Shown: positions 1-8,710 of the stretch, in pieces
Layout of the letters: every line of letters starts with the position of its first letter
Position numbering within the stretch: position 1 is the stretch's first letter
NCBI RefSeq assembly: GCF_029893965.1
Contig: NZ_JARXXP010000014.1
Location: 107,683 to 171,682 of the forward strand
Origin: Paenibacillus sp. PastM-3
GTDB taxonomy: Bacteria; Bacillota; Bacilli; Paenibacillales; Paenibacillaceae
Reading direction: 5' to 3'
DNA length: 64,000 nucleotides
Notes under the pieces: generated by a model
What the model saw: only the letters and a program-made list of their open reading frames with translations
Told to the model about the DNA's origin: nothing
The model's database searches: none
Made by a program: the position numbers and the translations under genes

Positions 1-219
1 GAAACGAACATCACTGCTGACGCTGCTGACATCGGCCAGGTTGCCGTTGCCGTGCAGGAGAAATCGGCTACCGCACTCGGCTGGAACTGGGATATGTTCC
101 CTGACGGCGTAACCCAGGGCTTCGGCGCTGCCATGCAGGAATATCTCGGCGGGCAGATCGACCGCGGCCAGCTGCTGGAGAAGCTGGATAAAGCGGTACA
201 GGATATTGTGAAGCAATAA
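1..219 (+). CDS. C-terminal end of a sugar ABC transporter substrate-binding protein (partial)
   Basis: The frame is open from the first base to TAA at 217-219 and gives 72 residues; the start lies outside the window. The text (GWNWDMFPDGVTQGFGAAMQ, then EYLGGQ and a final LDKAVQDIVKQ) has the look of the last helices of family 1 extracellular solute-binding proteins, which carry sugars to a membrane permease. A strong hairpin follows at once, so this is the last gene of its transcript. The sugar cannot be told from this piece. The family call is by eye and moderately sure. Confidence 0.7.
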   Translation, partial: ETNITADAADIGQVAVAVQEKSATALGWNWDMFPDGVTQGFGAAMQEYLGGQIDRGQLLEKLDKAVQDIVKQ

Positions 220-232
220 TTTCGGGTTATGT

Positions 233-278
233 AAAAGCACCTTCAAATCCGCCTGAGCGGGCTTGAAGGTGCTTTTTG
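233..278 (+). terminator. Rho-independent terminator after the binding-protein gene
   Basis: AAAGCACCTTCAA pairs with TTGAAGGTGCTTT around a loop of about 16 bases, and the 3' arm runs into a T tract. It starts 14 bases after the stop codon and faces the end of mntH on the other strand. Confidence 0.85.
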
Positions 279-291
279 TTGCAGGCCGTCA

Positions 292-1587
292 TTAGACGAA
301 CATCTCCACAATCAGGAACAGGTTCAATGCGACTACCAGCGCCGAGATCATCCAGCCGAGTATAGTAGTCATTCTGCGGTTAACGAGCCCGTGCATAATC
401 TTGCGGTTACTGGTGAAAATGACAAGCGGAATGAGTGCAAAAGCAATCCCGAACGACAGCACGACCTGGCTCATAACCAGCGCGCTGGTGGCGTTGATTC
501 CGAGGGCGATGATCGCCAGCGGTGGAATAATCGTGATCGCCCGCCGCAGGTACAGGTTGATTCTCTTGTTGATAAATCCCTGCATGACCACATCTCCGGC
601 CATTGTGCCCACAGAGGAGCTGGATAAGCCGGCAATCAGCAGGCCCAGGCCAAAGGCAACCGCCGTAACCGGACCCGCCAGGCTGCTGAATTGTGCGAAC
701 GCGACATCCAAATCTTCGACCACCAGCCCATTTTTGAAAAACAGAGCCGCAGCCACAATTACCATGGCCATATTCACCGCACCGGCGATTACCATTGCAA
801 TGACAATATCAATCATTTCCCATTTAAAAATCTGCTTCTTCTGCTTCTCGTCTACCCCCACCACCCGGCTCTGGGTCAGCGACGAATGGAGATAAATCGC
901 GTGCGGCATAACGGTTGCCCCGAGAATACCTGCGGCCAGCAGCACGCTGTCTACCCCCTGGAACGCCGGAGTGAAGATTCCCGCCACGACGGCCCCGGCA
1001 TCCGGCTTCGCCATAATGACCTGGAAGGCAAAGGCCAAGACGACGACCATCACCATCGAGGCAATCCCTGCCTCCAGACTGCGGTAACCGCGCCGCTGCA
1101 GCTCAAGTATAGCGAATGAGCCTACAGCCGTAATGAGTGCAGCCGGCAGCATCGGAATTCCGAATAATAAATATAATCCGAGTGCCGCCCCGATAAACTC
1201 TGCCAGATCCGTAGCGATAATAACAAGCTCACTCTGAATCCATAAAAAGATCGCTGCCCCCTTCGGAAACTGCTCCCGCGCCACCTCCGGCAGGTTCTTT
1301 CCTGTTGCAATACCGAGCTTGGCGGATAACGCCTGAATCAGCACAGCCATCAGGTTCGAAGCGGCGATTACCCACAGGAGCAGGTATCCGTATTTCGAGC
1401 CTGCCGTAATATTGGTGGCAAAATTGCCCGGGTCCAGGTACGCTACTGAAGCAATAAAAGCCGGGCCCAGAAACGGAAGCAGCCGCTTCAGCCCTTTTAC
1501 ATCCCCATTTAATACGGCCTGTGCCGAAACTTTAGTTTGTTTAGCCTTTATAAGGTTGCGTCTCTCCACAGCTGTCTGCTCGATCAT
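292..1587 (-). CDS. mntH: Nramp-family divalent metal (Mn2+/Fe2+) transporter
   Basis: A 431-residue integral membrane protein of the Nramp/MntH family, which imports Mn2+ (and Fe2+) with protons. The metal-binding motif DPGN of TM1 is at about residues 52-55, and MPHAIYLHS of TM6 is also present; both are family hallmarks. About eleven hydrophobic segments follow a roughly 35-residue cytoplasmic N-terminus, and the length is normal for the family. The ATG at 1585-1587 has a GGGAGG site just upstream. It stands alone, with a likely MntR operator about 100 bases upstream, so repression by manganese is probable (inference). Confidence 0.93.
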   Translation of the reverse strand: MIEQTAVERRNLIKAKQTKVSAQAVLNGDVKGLKRLLPFLGPAFIASVAYLDPGNFATNITAGSKYGYLLLWVIAASNLMAVLIQALSAKLGIATGKNLPEVAREQFPKGAAIFLWIQSELVIIATDLAEFIGAALGLYLLFGIPMLPAALITAVGSFAILELQRRGYRSLEAGIASMVMVVVLAFAFQVIMAKPDAGAVVAGIFTPAFQGVDSVLLAAGILGATVMPHAIYLHSSLTQSRVVGVDEKQKKQIFKWEMIDIVIAMVIAGAVNMAMVIVAAALFFKNGLVVEDLDVAFAQFSSLAGPVTAVAFGLGLLIAGLSSSSVGTMAGDVVMQGFINKRINLYLRRAITIIPPLAIIALGINATSALVMSQVVLSFGIAFALIPLVIFTSNRKIMHGLVNRRMTTILGWMISALVVALNLFLIVEMFV

Positions 1588-1687
1588 GTTAATCCCTCCC
1601 TAAGCCTGAAAAGTTGCCTATATACACGAAATTATTTTATAGAAATAAAAAGTTGTCTTCGCACCGAAGTTTTGTCTTCACACACTT

Positions 1688-1707
1688 AAGTTTCCCTAGA
1701 GCAACTT
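1688..1707 (-). promoter_or_regulatory. Probable MntR operator of mntH
   Basis: On the minus strand the site reads AAGTTGCTCTAGGGAAACTT, a 20-base imperfect palindrome with AAGTT/AACTT ends. It resembles the manganese-responsive MntR boxes known from Bacillus mntH and mntA promoters (TTGC...AGGGAAACTT). It lies about 100 bases before the mntH start. Related AAGTTG pieces nearer the gene may be half-sites or chance. Confidence 0.6.
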
Positions 1708-1865
1708 TTACTTTACAATTATTATATGCCTCATAATGAAAAAAGTAAATGTAGTTTTCTTGGTTCACTTTCCGGTTGCATACATATATACATTTAACGC
1801 GAATCGGGGGCCGGCAATCAGCGGCTGCTCTTTTGTCGTAAATAGTAGGAAGGCTGCCTATATGC

Positions 1866-1897
1866 AAAAAAAAACGGGACCCAGGGGCTTCCCCGTC
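1866..1897 (-). terminator. Terminator on the minus strand between glnS and mntH
   Basis: On the minus strand ACGGGG pairs with CCCGT and is followed by nine T residues. It is about 360 bases beyond the glnS stop and ahead of the mntH promoter, so it probably ends the glnS transcript after the repeat cluster. Confidence 0.6.
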
Positions 1898-2040
1898 TCC
1901 CGCCATAGCTCTTACATCCTCCTTTTCCCCGCCGCTCTCTGATGTCTGCTTATATTACTGGACTCTGCCGCTCTTCACGTAGCTGTTCCACCTGCACCTT
2001 CAGCCCGCTGAGCTTCTGCTCCAGCTTACTAACGACAGCT

Positions 2041-2226
2041 AAGTGGATTTTCGCCATCTAATTTCCGGTTTTCTAACGATTTATTGGAACTAAGTGGATT
2101 TTCGCCATCTATTTTAGCTCATACAGCATCCAAGTGGTGAATTCGGTGTTTTTAAGTGACGTTTTTCCAACTAGTTCTCTGCAGCGTCGGTTTGCATGAG
2201 AATTAAGTGGCGATTTTCCACTTAGG
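2041..2226. repeat. Intergenic repeat cluster A (21-bp AAGTG-N11-(A/T/C)(C/T)TA units)
   Basis: Four units start at about 2041, 2092, 2154 and 2205. Each reads AAGTG, 11 bases, then TCTAA, TCTAT, ACTAG or CTTAG. The first two are nearly identical (AAGTGGATTTTCGCCATCTA) and the last is close to a perfect inverted repeat (TAAGTGG...CCACTTA). Units with the same spacing recur at 16.9 kb and 32.0 kb. The stretch codes for nothing visible, and its function is unknown. Confidence 0.75.
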
Positions 2227-2258
2227 CAGTGCTTATCCGGTAAAAGCTTACCCCCATC

Positions 2259-3971
2259 CTATCTCTTCCCCTTCCACCCGTCCTTCAGCGGCACGATCCG
2301 GTTGAACACCAGATGCTCAGGACTGCACAGCTTGTTGTCGGCGGTGAAATAGCCGTGGCGGATGAACTGGAATCTCTCCAGGCCAAGCGTCTCAAGCACA
2401 TAAGGCTCAACCAGACAGTGCTTCAATGTCCGGATGGAATCAGGATTGATGACATCCTCCCAGGCTTCGCTCTCCTCCTTCGGCCCTTCGTTATCCTTCA
2501 GCAGCTGCTCATACAAATTCACCTCGGCGGGCACCGCATGGCTGGCGGATACCCAGTGGATTGTCCCTTTGACCTTCCGGCCGCTCATGGCGCTGCCGCT
2601 CTTCGTCTCGGGATCATAGGTGCATCGCAGCTCGCTGATCTCCCCGGTTACCGGGTCTTTGATTACCTCGCTGCACTTAATGATATACGCCCCCTTCAGG
2701 CGCACTTCACCGCCTGGGATCAGCCGCCGGAAGCCCGGCACAGGATGCTCCATGAAGTCCTCACGTTCAATGTAGAGCACGCTGCTGAAAGGAACCTTTC
2801 TTGTACCCAGCTCCGGATTCTCACTGTTGTTATCCAGACTCAGCAGCTCGGCCCCGGGTCCGGTATAGTTGGTAATCACTACCTTGAGCGGTTCCAGCAC
2901 AGCCATTACCGCAGGAACGCTAGCCTTGAGATCCTGTCTCAGCACATGCTCCAGCAGCGAAAAGTCCACCATCGACTGGCTTCGGACCATCCCGATCTCG
3001 GTTACAAACCGTTTGATGCTCTCCGGGGTAAAGCCCCGTCTGCGCAGCCCGCGTAAGGTAGGCAGCCGCGGATCATCCCAGCCGTCCACATGGCCGCCGG
3101 CCACCAGCTGGCGGAGGTATCTTTTGCTCGTAACGACTCCGGTCAGGTTGACCCTGCCAAACTCCCTTTGCCGCGGCGGCTCGGGGATATCCAGTTCATT
3201 CAGCACCCATTCATACAACGGACGGTGGTCCTTGAACTCCAGCGAGCACAGGGAATGTGTCACTCCCTCAATCGCATCCTGGATCGGATGGGCAAAGTCA
3301 TACATCGGGTAGATACACCACTCTTCCCCGGTCCGGTAATGCGGCGCGTGAATAATTCTATAAAGAATAGGGTCCCGGAGGTTGATGTTGGGCGAGCCCA
3401 TATCGATTTTGGCCCGGAGCACCATGGAGCCTGTGGGGTAATCGCCCTGCCGCATTCCGGCGAACACAGCCAGATTCTCCTCCACCGGACGGTCACGGTA
3501 CGGGCTGTTTGTTCCCGGCTGCGTCAATGTGCCCCTGTAGGCAGTCACTTCTTCCGGTGAAAGCTCGCAGACATAGGCTTTTCCCTTTCGGATCAGGGTT
3601 ACTGCACTTTCATAGATCTGCTCCGAATAGTCGGAGCCGTAATAGATATGCCCCTCCGGACTTGCGCCCAGCCACTCCAGATCCTCAATGATTGCGTTCA
3701 CGTATTCCATATCCTCTTTTAACGGATTGGTATCGTCAAAACGCAGATGAAAAGTGCCGCCGAATTTACGGGCCAGATCATAGTTGGTATGGATGGCAAA
3801 CGCGCTGCCGATATGAAGATAACCGTTGGGCTCCGGCGGAAACCGGGTGCAAATTTCCCTGCTGAACACTCCGCTCTGCACGTCTTCCCTGATCAGCTTT
3901 TCTATAAAATGTTCACCGGCAGCTGCCGTATCGTCTAAAGTTGTACCGGTTTCTGCAGATAGCTCTTTCAT
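2259..3971 (-). CDS. glnS: Glutaminyl-tRNA synthetase
   Basis: A class I aminoacyl-tRNA synthetase that charges tRNA-Gln directly with glutamine. The N-terminal catalytic domain shows RFPPEPNGYLHIGS (HIGH signature, residues about 43-56) and the KMSKR-like VTSKR; the C-terminal half is the anticodon-binding barrel region. At 570 residues it matches the family. I chose the ATG at 3969-3971 because AGGAGG lies 7-8 bases before it; an upstream in-frame ATG at 4049 would place the start close to the T-box terminator. A T-box with a Gln codon precedes it. Most Firmicutes make Gln-tRNA by the GatCAB route, so a dedicated GlnRS is notable but is seen in Paenibacillus relatives. Confidence 0.95.
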   Translation of the reverse strand: MKELSAETGTTLDDTAAAGEHFIEKLIREDVQSGVFSREICTRFPPEPNGYLHIGSAFAIHTNYDLARKFGGTFHLRFDDTNPLKEDMEYVNAIIEDLEWLGASPEGHIYYGSDYSEQIYESAVTLIRKGKAYVCELSPEEVTAYRGTLTQPGTNSPYRDRPVEENLAVFAGMRQGDYPTGSMVLRAKIDMGSPNINLRDPILYRIIHAPHYRTGEEWCIYPMYDFAHPIQDAIEGVTHSLCSLEFKDHRPLYEWVLNELDIPEPPRQREFGRVNLTGVVTSKRYLRQLVAGGHVDGWDDPRLPTLRGLRRRGFTPESIKRFVTEIGMVRSQSMVDFSLLEHVLRQDLKASVPAVMAVLEPLKVVITNYTGPGAELLSLDNNSENPELGTRKVPFSSVLYIEREDFMEHPVPGFRRLIPGGEVRLKGAYIIKCSEVIKDPVTGEISELRCTYDPETKSGSAMSGRKVKGTIHWVSASHAVPAEVNLYEQLLKDNEGPKEESEAWEDVINPDSIRTLKHCLVEPYVLETLGLERFQFIRHGYFTADNKLCSPEHLVFNRIVPLKDGWKGKR

Positions 3972-4028
3972 ACGAATAACCTCCTGTGAATGGGTGAAAT
4001 CTCCGCTTATTGTGCTTTGCTGGTCAAC

Positions 4029-4334
4029 AAAAAAGAACCTCACCTCCAAGACTGATTAGTCTTGGGGACGAGATTCTCGCGGTACCACCCCAGGTTCATT
4101 AATATGTCGCCATATTAATCTCATCAAGTACGGCATTGTCCGCAGAGCTGCGGGAGCAAGGCTTATACTCTAGCTCTGTAACAGGAGCTCCTGTCGTACC
4201 ATCCCAGCTGCTTAGTTCCGGTACGCCGCTCAGAGGCTTGGTTCAATACGGCTTTCCCTGCCCCTTTTCACCGTCCGGGGCTCTCTGTGAAGGACTGCAT
4301 GTATCTACTCTTCTCATCATCGCGTTTCATTATT
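4029..4334 (-). promoter_or_regulatory. T-box leader of glnS with a glutamine (CAA) specifier
   Basis: Read on the minus strand, the leader holds the T-box sequence GGGGTGGTACCGCG (about 4079-4092), then a terminator hairpin (CCAAGACT...AGTCTTGG) and a six-T tract at 4029-4034. In the Stem I part, GAAC is followed by CAA at 4238-4240, in the place of the specifier codon; CAA is glutamine, matching the gene downstream. T-box leaders bind uncharged tRNA and then allow read-through, so glnS should rise when Gln-tRNA is short. The T-box assignment is firm; the exact specifier was placed by eye. Confidence 0.9.
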
Positions 4335-4340
4335 GGCTCT

Positions 4341-4369
4341 AGGATAACAGATCAATTTATCGGTGTAAA
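4341..4369 (-). promoter_or_regulatory. Sigma-A-like promoter of the glnS T-box transcript
   Basis: On the minus strand TTTACA and TATCCT are separated by 17 bases, just upstream of the T-box. The promoter falls between the T-box and the stop codon of the neighbouring methyltransferase gene. Confidence 0.5.
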
Positions 4370-4376
4370 GCGGCTG

Positions 4377-5933
4377 TCAGCCCTGACTGAGCGCATTCAG
4401 CAGATCCAGCGCTTCTTCATGATCAGGCTCGATAACCAGCGCCTTCCGGGTATATTCCAGCGCACCCGCATCATCTTCCAGCTCGTAGCAGCAGATCGCC
4501 AGACAGTACAGAACAGTTACAACCGGCTCCTCATCGCCCTCGGCCAGCGAAAGCTCCAGATACCGGCGGGATTCCCCGTACTGGTCCATTTCAAACAGCA
4601 GCAGTCCGGTATCCAGGGCCAGATCGTATTTTTGCGGCATCGGATAATACCCGTCCCACATCTTCTGAATCCCCAGCTGCAGGTCGAGCAGTTCCTCATC
4701 GTTGGCATCCGGCAGCAGGGCGGAGATCCGCTCCGCGCTCTGGATGAACAGTTCGGCATCATAGCCGCCCAGCCGCCAGAAGGCCAGCATCTGCTGCATC
4801 CCCATGGAATCATAATTATTGTCAATCCACAGCTTCATGCTGAAGAAATCATCCGGTCCGAACCGTTCAACACTCCGCCGGTAAGCCAGCCTTGTCTGCA
4901 CATGGGCATCCGGGTCCTTCAGCATCAGCATGCAGACTACGTTCAGATTCTTGTAATGATGCGGAGTAGTGAGTGTCTGTGCACCCTTCTGCTCAAAGTA
5001 ATACTGCATGGCGTGATAATTCGCCGTCAGCGAGATGCTGCCGTGATGCATCAGCTTCGGCGGCTCAAGGAATTCCCAGTTCTCCAGCCGGTGGTCTCCC
5101 TTATCTGCCGTCAGCAGTATAAAGCCTGTCCGGGACAGCCTGTCCAGCCGTTCCATACAGGACAGCGCTGCCGCAGGGAACAGAATATGTGAATCCTCCA
5201 GATGGTGCTGATAGAACGAAACAACCTCCTGGAACGGATAATCCGGTTCTTCATAGGCCGCAGCACGGACATAATGATACTCCGGCACAATATCTCTGAG
5301 CACTTCGGAAGTGGTCATGGTATCAGCACGCTCCGGATACTTCAGGGACACCTCGCAGTCGAAAATTTTGCCCTCATCCACATACAGCAGCTCCTGCTGA
5401 ATGCTGTCAAAGAAGTAATTCGCGATAACGAGCAGCGGCTGTGCAAGATCACCCGGCCGGATGACCGCTCCGCTATGCACGAGCTTCAATTCCGTGTCCG
5501 CTACAGCATCGAAGCGGGCAAAGTCCAGAACCCCCTGCTCCACAAAAGGAATCAGACGCGGATGCTGCTGCCAGCCGGTAATATTCAGGAGCGGAAGATC
5601 ACTCATCACGTATTTGAACGGCGGAAGCGGTATTCCCGCATACTTAATCAGCTCACTTAGCTTTTGAAGGGTCTGGAAGGCCAGCCGGCCGGCTCCCGCG
5701 CCCAGCTCCAGAATAATCACCGGTTCAGCCGTATAACCCTTGGCGGCCCGGTCCTGTAAAAATCCCAAGATCATCTCCGCATACACTGTTCCGATCATCG
5801 GGTTGCTCGTGATATATTGCGGCACCTGGTCATTGTTCCAGGCCTGCATGCCAAGCTGCTCATAATACGTCCGCTGCAGCTCCCAGATCGGGGCCTCGCT
5901 GAAGCGGTATCTCTGTTGTTCACCTGTTGTCAT
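4377..5933 (-). CDS. SAM-dependent methyltransferase-like protein with C-terminal TPR repeats
   Basis: About 518 residues from the ATG at 5931-5933. The nucleotide-binding loop ELGAGAG (residues about 76-82) and ANYFFDS further on resemble the MidA-type class I methyltransferases. The last 80 residues are helical pairs of TPR type (ALEYTRKALVIEPDHEEALD). The substrate is unknown; the TPR tail suggests a protein partner (inference). The start is uncertain: an ATG 34 codons earlier also has a GGGAG upstream. It is read away from the divergent oxdC-like gene and ends just before the glnS promoter. Confidence 0.75.
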   Translation of the reverse strand: MTTGEQQRYRFSEAPIWELQRTYYEQLGMQAWNNDQVPQYITSNPMIGTVYAEMILGFLQDRAAKGYTAEPVIILELGAGAGRLAFQTLQKLSELIKYAGIPLPPFKYVMSDLPLLNITGWQQHPRLIPFVEQGVLDFARFDAVADTELKLVHSGAVIRPGDLAQPLLVIANYFFDSIQQELLYVDEGKIFDCEVSLKYPERADTMTTSEVLRDIVPEYHYVRAAAYEEPDYPFQEVVSFYQHHLEDSHILFPAAALSCMERLDRLSRTGFILLTADKGDHRLENWEFLEPPKLMHHGSISLTANYHAMQYYFEQKGAQTLTTPHHYKNLNVVCMLMLKDPDAHVQTRLAYRRSVERFGPDDFFSMKLWIDNNYDSMGMQQMLAFWRLGGYDAELFIQSAERISALLPDANDEELLDLQLGIQKMWDGYYPMPQKYDLALDTGLLLFEMDQYGESRRYLELSLAEGDEEPVVTVLYCLAICCYELEDDAGALEYTRKALVIEPDHEEALDLLNALSQG

Positions 5934-6128
5934 CTCGTTTTTGAACCTGCTCTCTGCTATTGTTGCAGCCTGCCTGCTGCTGCACTTTGGTTGAATATGA
6001 ACGAAATATAACATATTCCGCTGCTTACTCCCAATCATACATCCTGCCGGACGCCAATCACAATCATAATCGGCATCTATGGAGCATATAGAGTAAACAT
6101 CATGCCCGTAATCCGGAGAGGAGCCGTT

Positions 6129-7328
6129 ATGAATTCCGAACAATCCCCCTTGAAAAGCACATCACCCATCCCCCAGCCCATCAGAAACGACGGTGCCGGC
6201 AATGTGGATCTCGGTCCGCGCGATGTGCTGCGTGACCGGGAGAACCCTGATATGTTCGTCCCGCCCGTCACCGACAACGGGCTTGTTCCGAATCTGAAAT
6301 TTTCTTTTTCGGATGCCCATATGCAGCTTAACTACGGCGGCTGGTCGCGTGAGGTTACGGTCCGGGAGCTTCCCGCCGCTACAACGTTAGCCGGAGTGAA
6401 TATGAGCCTGACGCCGGGCGGCGTCCGGGAGCTGCACTGGCATCAGCAGGCGGAATGGTCCTATATGCTGCTGGGTAGTGCCCGGATTACCGCCGTTGAC
6501 CAGAACGGGCGCAATTTCATCGCCGATGTCGGTCCGGGCGACCTGTGGTATTTTCCCCCGGGTATCCCCCATTCCATCCAGGGACTCGGGCAGGGCTGTG
6601 AATTTCTGCTGGTCTTCGACGACGGCAGCTTCTCTGACCTGAACACCTTGTCCATTTCTGACTGGTTCGCCCATACGCCAAAGAAAGTGCTGGCGGCTAA
6701 CTTCGGGGTGCCTGAGTCTGCGTTTGACTGTATACCGAAGGAACAGGTGTACATTTATCAGGACCAGGTGCCCGGGGCGCTTGGGCAGCAGAAGGTACAG
6801 TCTCCGTACGGCGAGATTCCGCTGAGCTTCAAGCACCGGCTGCTGGCCCAGCCCCCGCTCAAAACACCGGGCGGCAGTGTGCGGATTGTTGACTCGTCCA
6901 ATTTCCCCATCTCCCGGAACATCGCTGCCGCGCTGGTCGAGATCGAGCCCGGCGCGATGCGCGAGCTGCACTGGCATCCGAATAATGACGAGTGGCAGTA
7001 TTATCTGAGCGGACAGGGCCGGATGACCGTGTTCGGCGGCAACGGCGCAGCCCGCACCTTCAATTACAGGGCCGGGGATGTCGGCTATGTGCCGTTCGCC
7101 ATGGGCCATTACATCCAGAATACCGGCACAGAGACACTATGGTTTCTGGAAATGTTCAAAAGCGACCGGTTCGCCGATGTCTCCCTGAACCAGTGGATGG
7201 CATTAACCCCGCATGAGCTGGTCAGCAGCAACCTGCACATCGGAGCCGGGCTGATGGATGCCCTGCGCAAGGTCAAATGGCCTGTTGTAAAGTATCCGGG
7301 GTACGGCCATGAAACAGAAAAGGGCTAA
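6129..7328 (+). CDS. oxdC: Bicupin oxalate decarboxylase family protein with an altered lid loop
   Basis: At 399 residues it matches the length and whole layout of Bacillus OxdC, which splits oxalate into formate and CO2 with Mn2+. Both cupins keep their metal ligands: H103, H105, E109 and H148 in the first, H281, H283, E288 and H327 in the second; E341 of the second site (FLEMFK) is also kept. The N-terminal lid, SENST in OxdC, is SDLNT here (residues 169-173), so the catalytic Glu is Asp. There is no signal peptide. The ATG at 6129 has GGAGAGGAG six bases upstream. Decarboxylase is the best call, but the lid makes the activity less certain. Confidence 0.88.
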   Translation: MNSEQSPLKSTSPIPQPIRNDGAGNVDLGPRDVLRDRENPDMFVPPVTDNGLVPNLKFSFSDAHMQLNYGGWSREVTVRELPAATTLAGVNMSLTPGGVRELHWHQQAEWSYMLLGSARITAVDQNGRNFIADVGPGDLWYFPPGIPHSIQGLGQGCEFLLVFDDGSFSDLNTLSISDWFAHTPKKVLAANFGVPESAFDCIPKEQVYIYQDQVPGALGQQKVQSPYGEIPLSFKHRLLAQPPLKTPGGSVRIVDSSNFPISRNIAAALVEIEPGAMRELHWHPNNDEWQYYLSGQGRMTVFGGNGAARTFNYRAGDVGYVPFAMGHYIQNTGTETLWFLEMFKSDRFADVSLNQWMALTPHELVSSNLHIGAGLMDALRKVKWPVVKYPGYGHETEKG

Positions 7329-7343
7329 ATTGCATATATAAAA

Positions 7344-7374
7344 AGCGGTCCGGACATAGCCTGTCCGGACCGCT
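7344..7374. terminator. Shared terminator between oxdC-like gene and arsB
   Basis: A 13-bp perfect stem (AGCGGTCCGGACA with its complement) and a short loop lie between two converging genes. The T tract is on the minus strand, so it serves arsB best. Confidence 0.8.
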
Positions 7375-7420
7375 AGTTGTGAATGCGATGTGCTTATCGT
7401 GCGTGTGCGTGCTGCCGCCG

Positions 7421-8710
7421 CTAGAACAGCTTCAGTGTCAAATACAGCCCTAATAAAGTAAGGAATAAGGTCGGTATAGTAAGGACAATTCCTGTCTTGA
7501 AATAGGTGCCCCAGGAAATTTTCACTCCCTTGGAGGACAGGACATGCAGCCACAGCAGCGTAGCCAGAGAACCGATCGGTGTAATCTTCGGTCCCAGATC
7601 GGAGCCGATGACGTTGGCATACACTAGCGCCTCCTTGATCAGCCCTGCGGCATCTGCTGTATCTACAGCCAGCGCACCGATCAAGACGGTCGGCAGGTTA
7701 TTCATAATGGAAGAAATAACGGCGGCAAGGAAGCCCATGCCCATCGTCGCTGCGAACAGCCCGTGCCCTGCCAGCCTGCTGATCATATCGGCCAGCACAT
7801 CGGTCAGTCCGGCATTGCGCAGGCCGTAGACTACGACGTACATTCCGATCGAGAAAAAAACAATTGCCCACGGTGCGCCTTTGACCACTTCCATGGTTTT
7901 GATATTCGGACTCCGGCTGGCCATCCACAGAAAGAGAAGCGCGATCACACCGGCAACCAGCGAAACCGGAATACTCAGGAACTCGCTCACAAAATACCCG
8001 GCCAGCAGCATCGCCAGCACCGCCCAGGACAGCCGGAACATCCGGTGGTCCTTGATCGCTTCACGCGGCGCTCTGACCTGGAGGGCGTCGTAGCGCCCCG
8101 GTATGCTTTTGCGGAAATACAGATACAGCACCCCGATGCTGGCCCCCAGGGAGAACAGGGTAGGCAGCAGCATCCGTCCGGCGTACTGCATAAAGGTAAT
8201 GCCGAAGAAATCGGCAGACACGATGTTGACCAGATTGCTGACAATCAGCGGCAGCGAGGTCGTATCGGCGATAAATCCGCTGGCGATAATGAACGGAAAT
8301 ACTTTTTTCTCATCAAAATTCAGCGCTCTTACCATTGCAAGCACAATCGGCGTCAGAATCAGCGCAGCCCCGTCATTGGCAAAAAAGGCCGACACCACTG
8401 CCCCCAGCAAAATGACGTAAATGAACATCAGTGTACCGTTGCCGCGGGCTGCCGCCGCCATATGCAGTGCCGCCCACTCAAAGAAGCCGATTTTGTCCAG
8501 AATAAGTGAGATCAGAATGATCGCCACAAACGCCAGTGTAGCATTCCACACGATCAGCGTTACATCCCGCACATCCGTAAAGCTTACTACTCCGGCGATC
8601 AGCGCCAGCAGCGCTCCTCCGCAGGCCGACCAGCCAATGGACAAGCCGCGCGGCTGCCAAATGACAAAAAACAGTGTAACTACAAAAATCAGACTGGCTA
8701 GAACAACCAC
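7421..8710 (-). CDS. arsB: ArsB-type arsenite efflux permease
   Basis: A membrane carrier of the ArsB/NhaD superfamily that exports arsenite or antimonite. I chose the GTG at 8708-8710: GGGAGG sits 7 bases before it, and the product then begins VVLASLIFVVTLFFVIWQP and is 429 residues, the exact length of the E. coli-type ArsB, with strong match through IVWNAT, FFEWAAL and FANDGAALILTPIV. About 12 membrane segments are visible. No arsR, arsC or arsA gene is in reach, which is unusual for an ars gene. Control is not visible. Confidence 0.9.
   Translation of the reverse strand: MVVLASLIFVVTLFFVIWQPRGLSIGWSACGGALLALIAGVVSFTDVRDVTLIVWNATLAFVAIILISLILDKIGFFEWAALHMAAAARGNGTLMFIYVILLGAVVSAFFANDGAALILTPIVLAMVRALNFDEKKVFPFIIASGFIADTTSLPLIVSNLVNIVSADFFGITFMQYAGRMLLPTLFSLGASIGVLYLYFRKSIPGRYDALQVRAPREAIKDHRMFRLSWAVLAMLLAGYFVSEFLSIPVSLVAGVIALLFLWMASRSPNIKTMEVVKGAPWAIVFFSIGMYVVVYGLRNAGLTDVLADMISRLAGHGLFAATMGMGFLAAVISSIMNNLPTVLIGALAVDTADAAGLIKEALVYANVIGSDLGPKITPIGSLATLLWLHVLSSKGVKISWGTYFKTGIVLTIPTLFLTLLGLYLTLKLF

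Noticed and set aside
6387..7109. A 240-codon minus-strand frame inside the oxdC-like gene
   Set aside because: The other strand is a clear bicupin with all metal ligands; the antisense text has no protein-like features.
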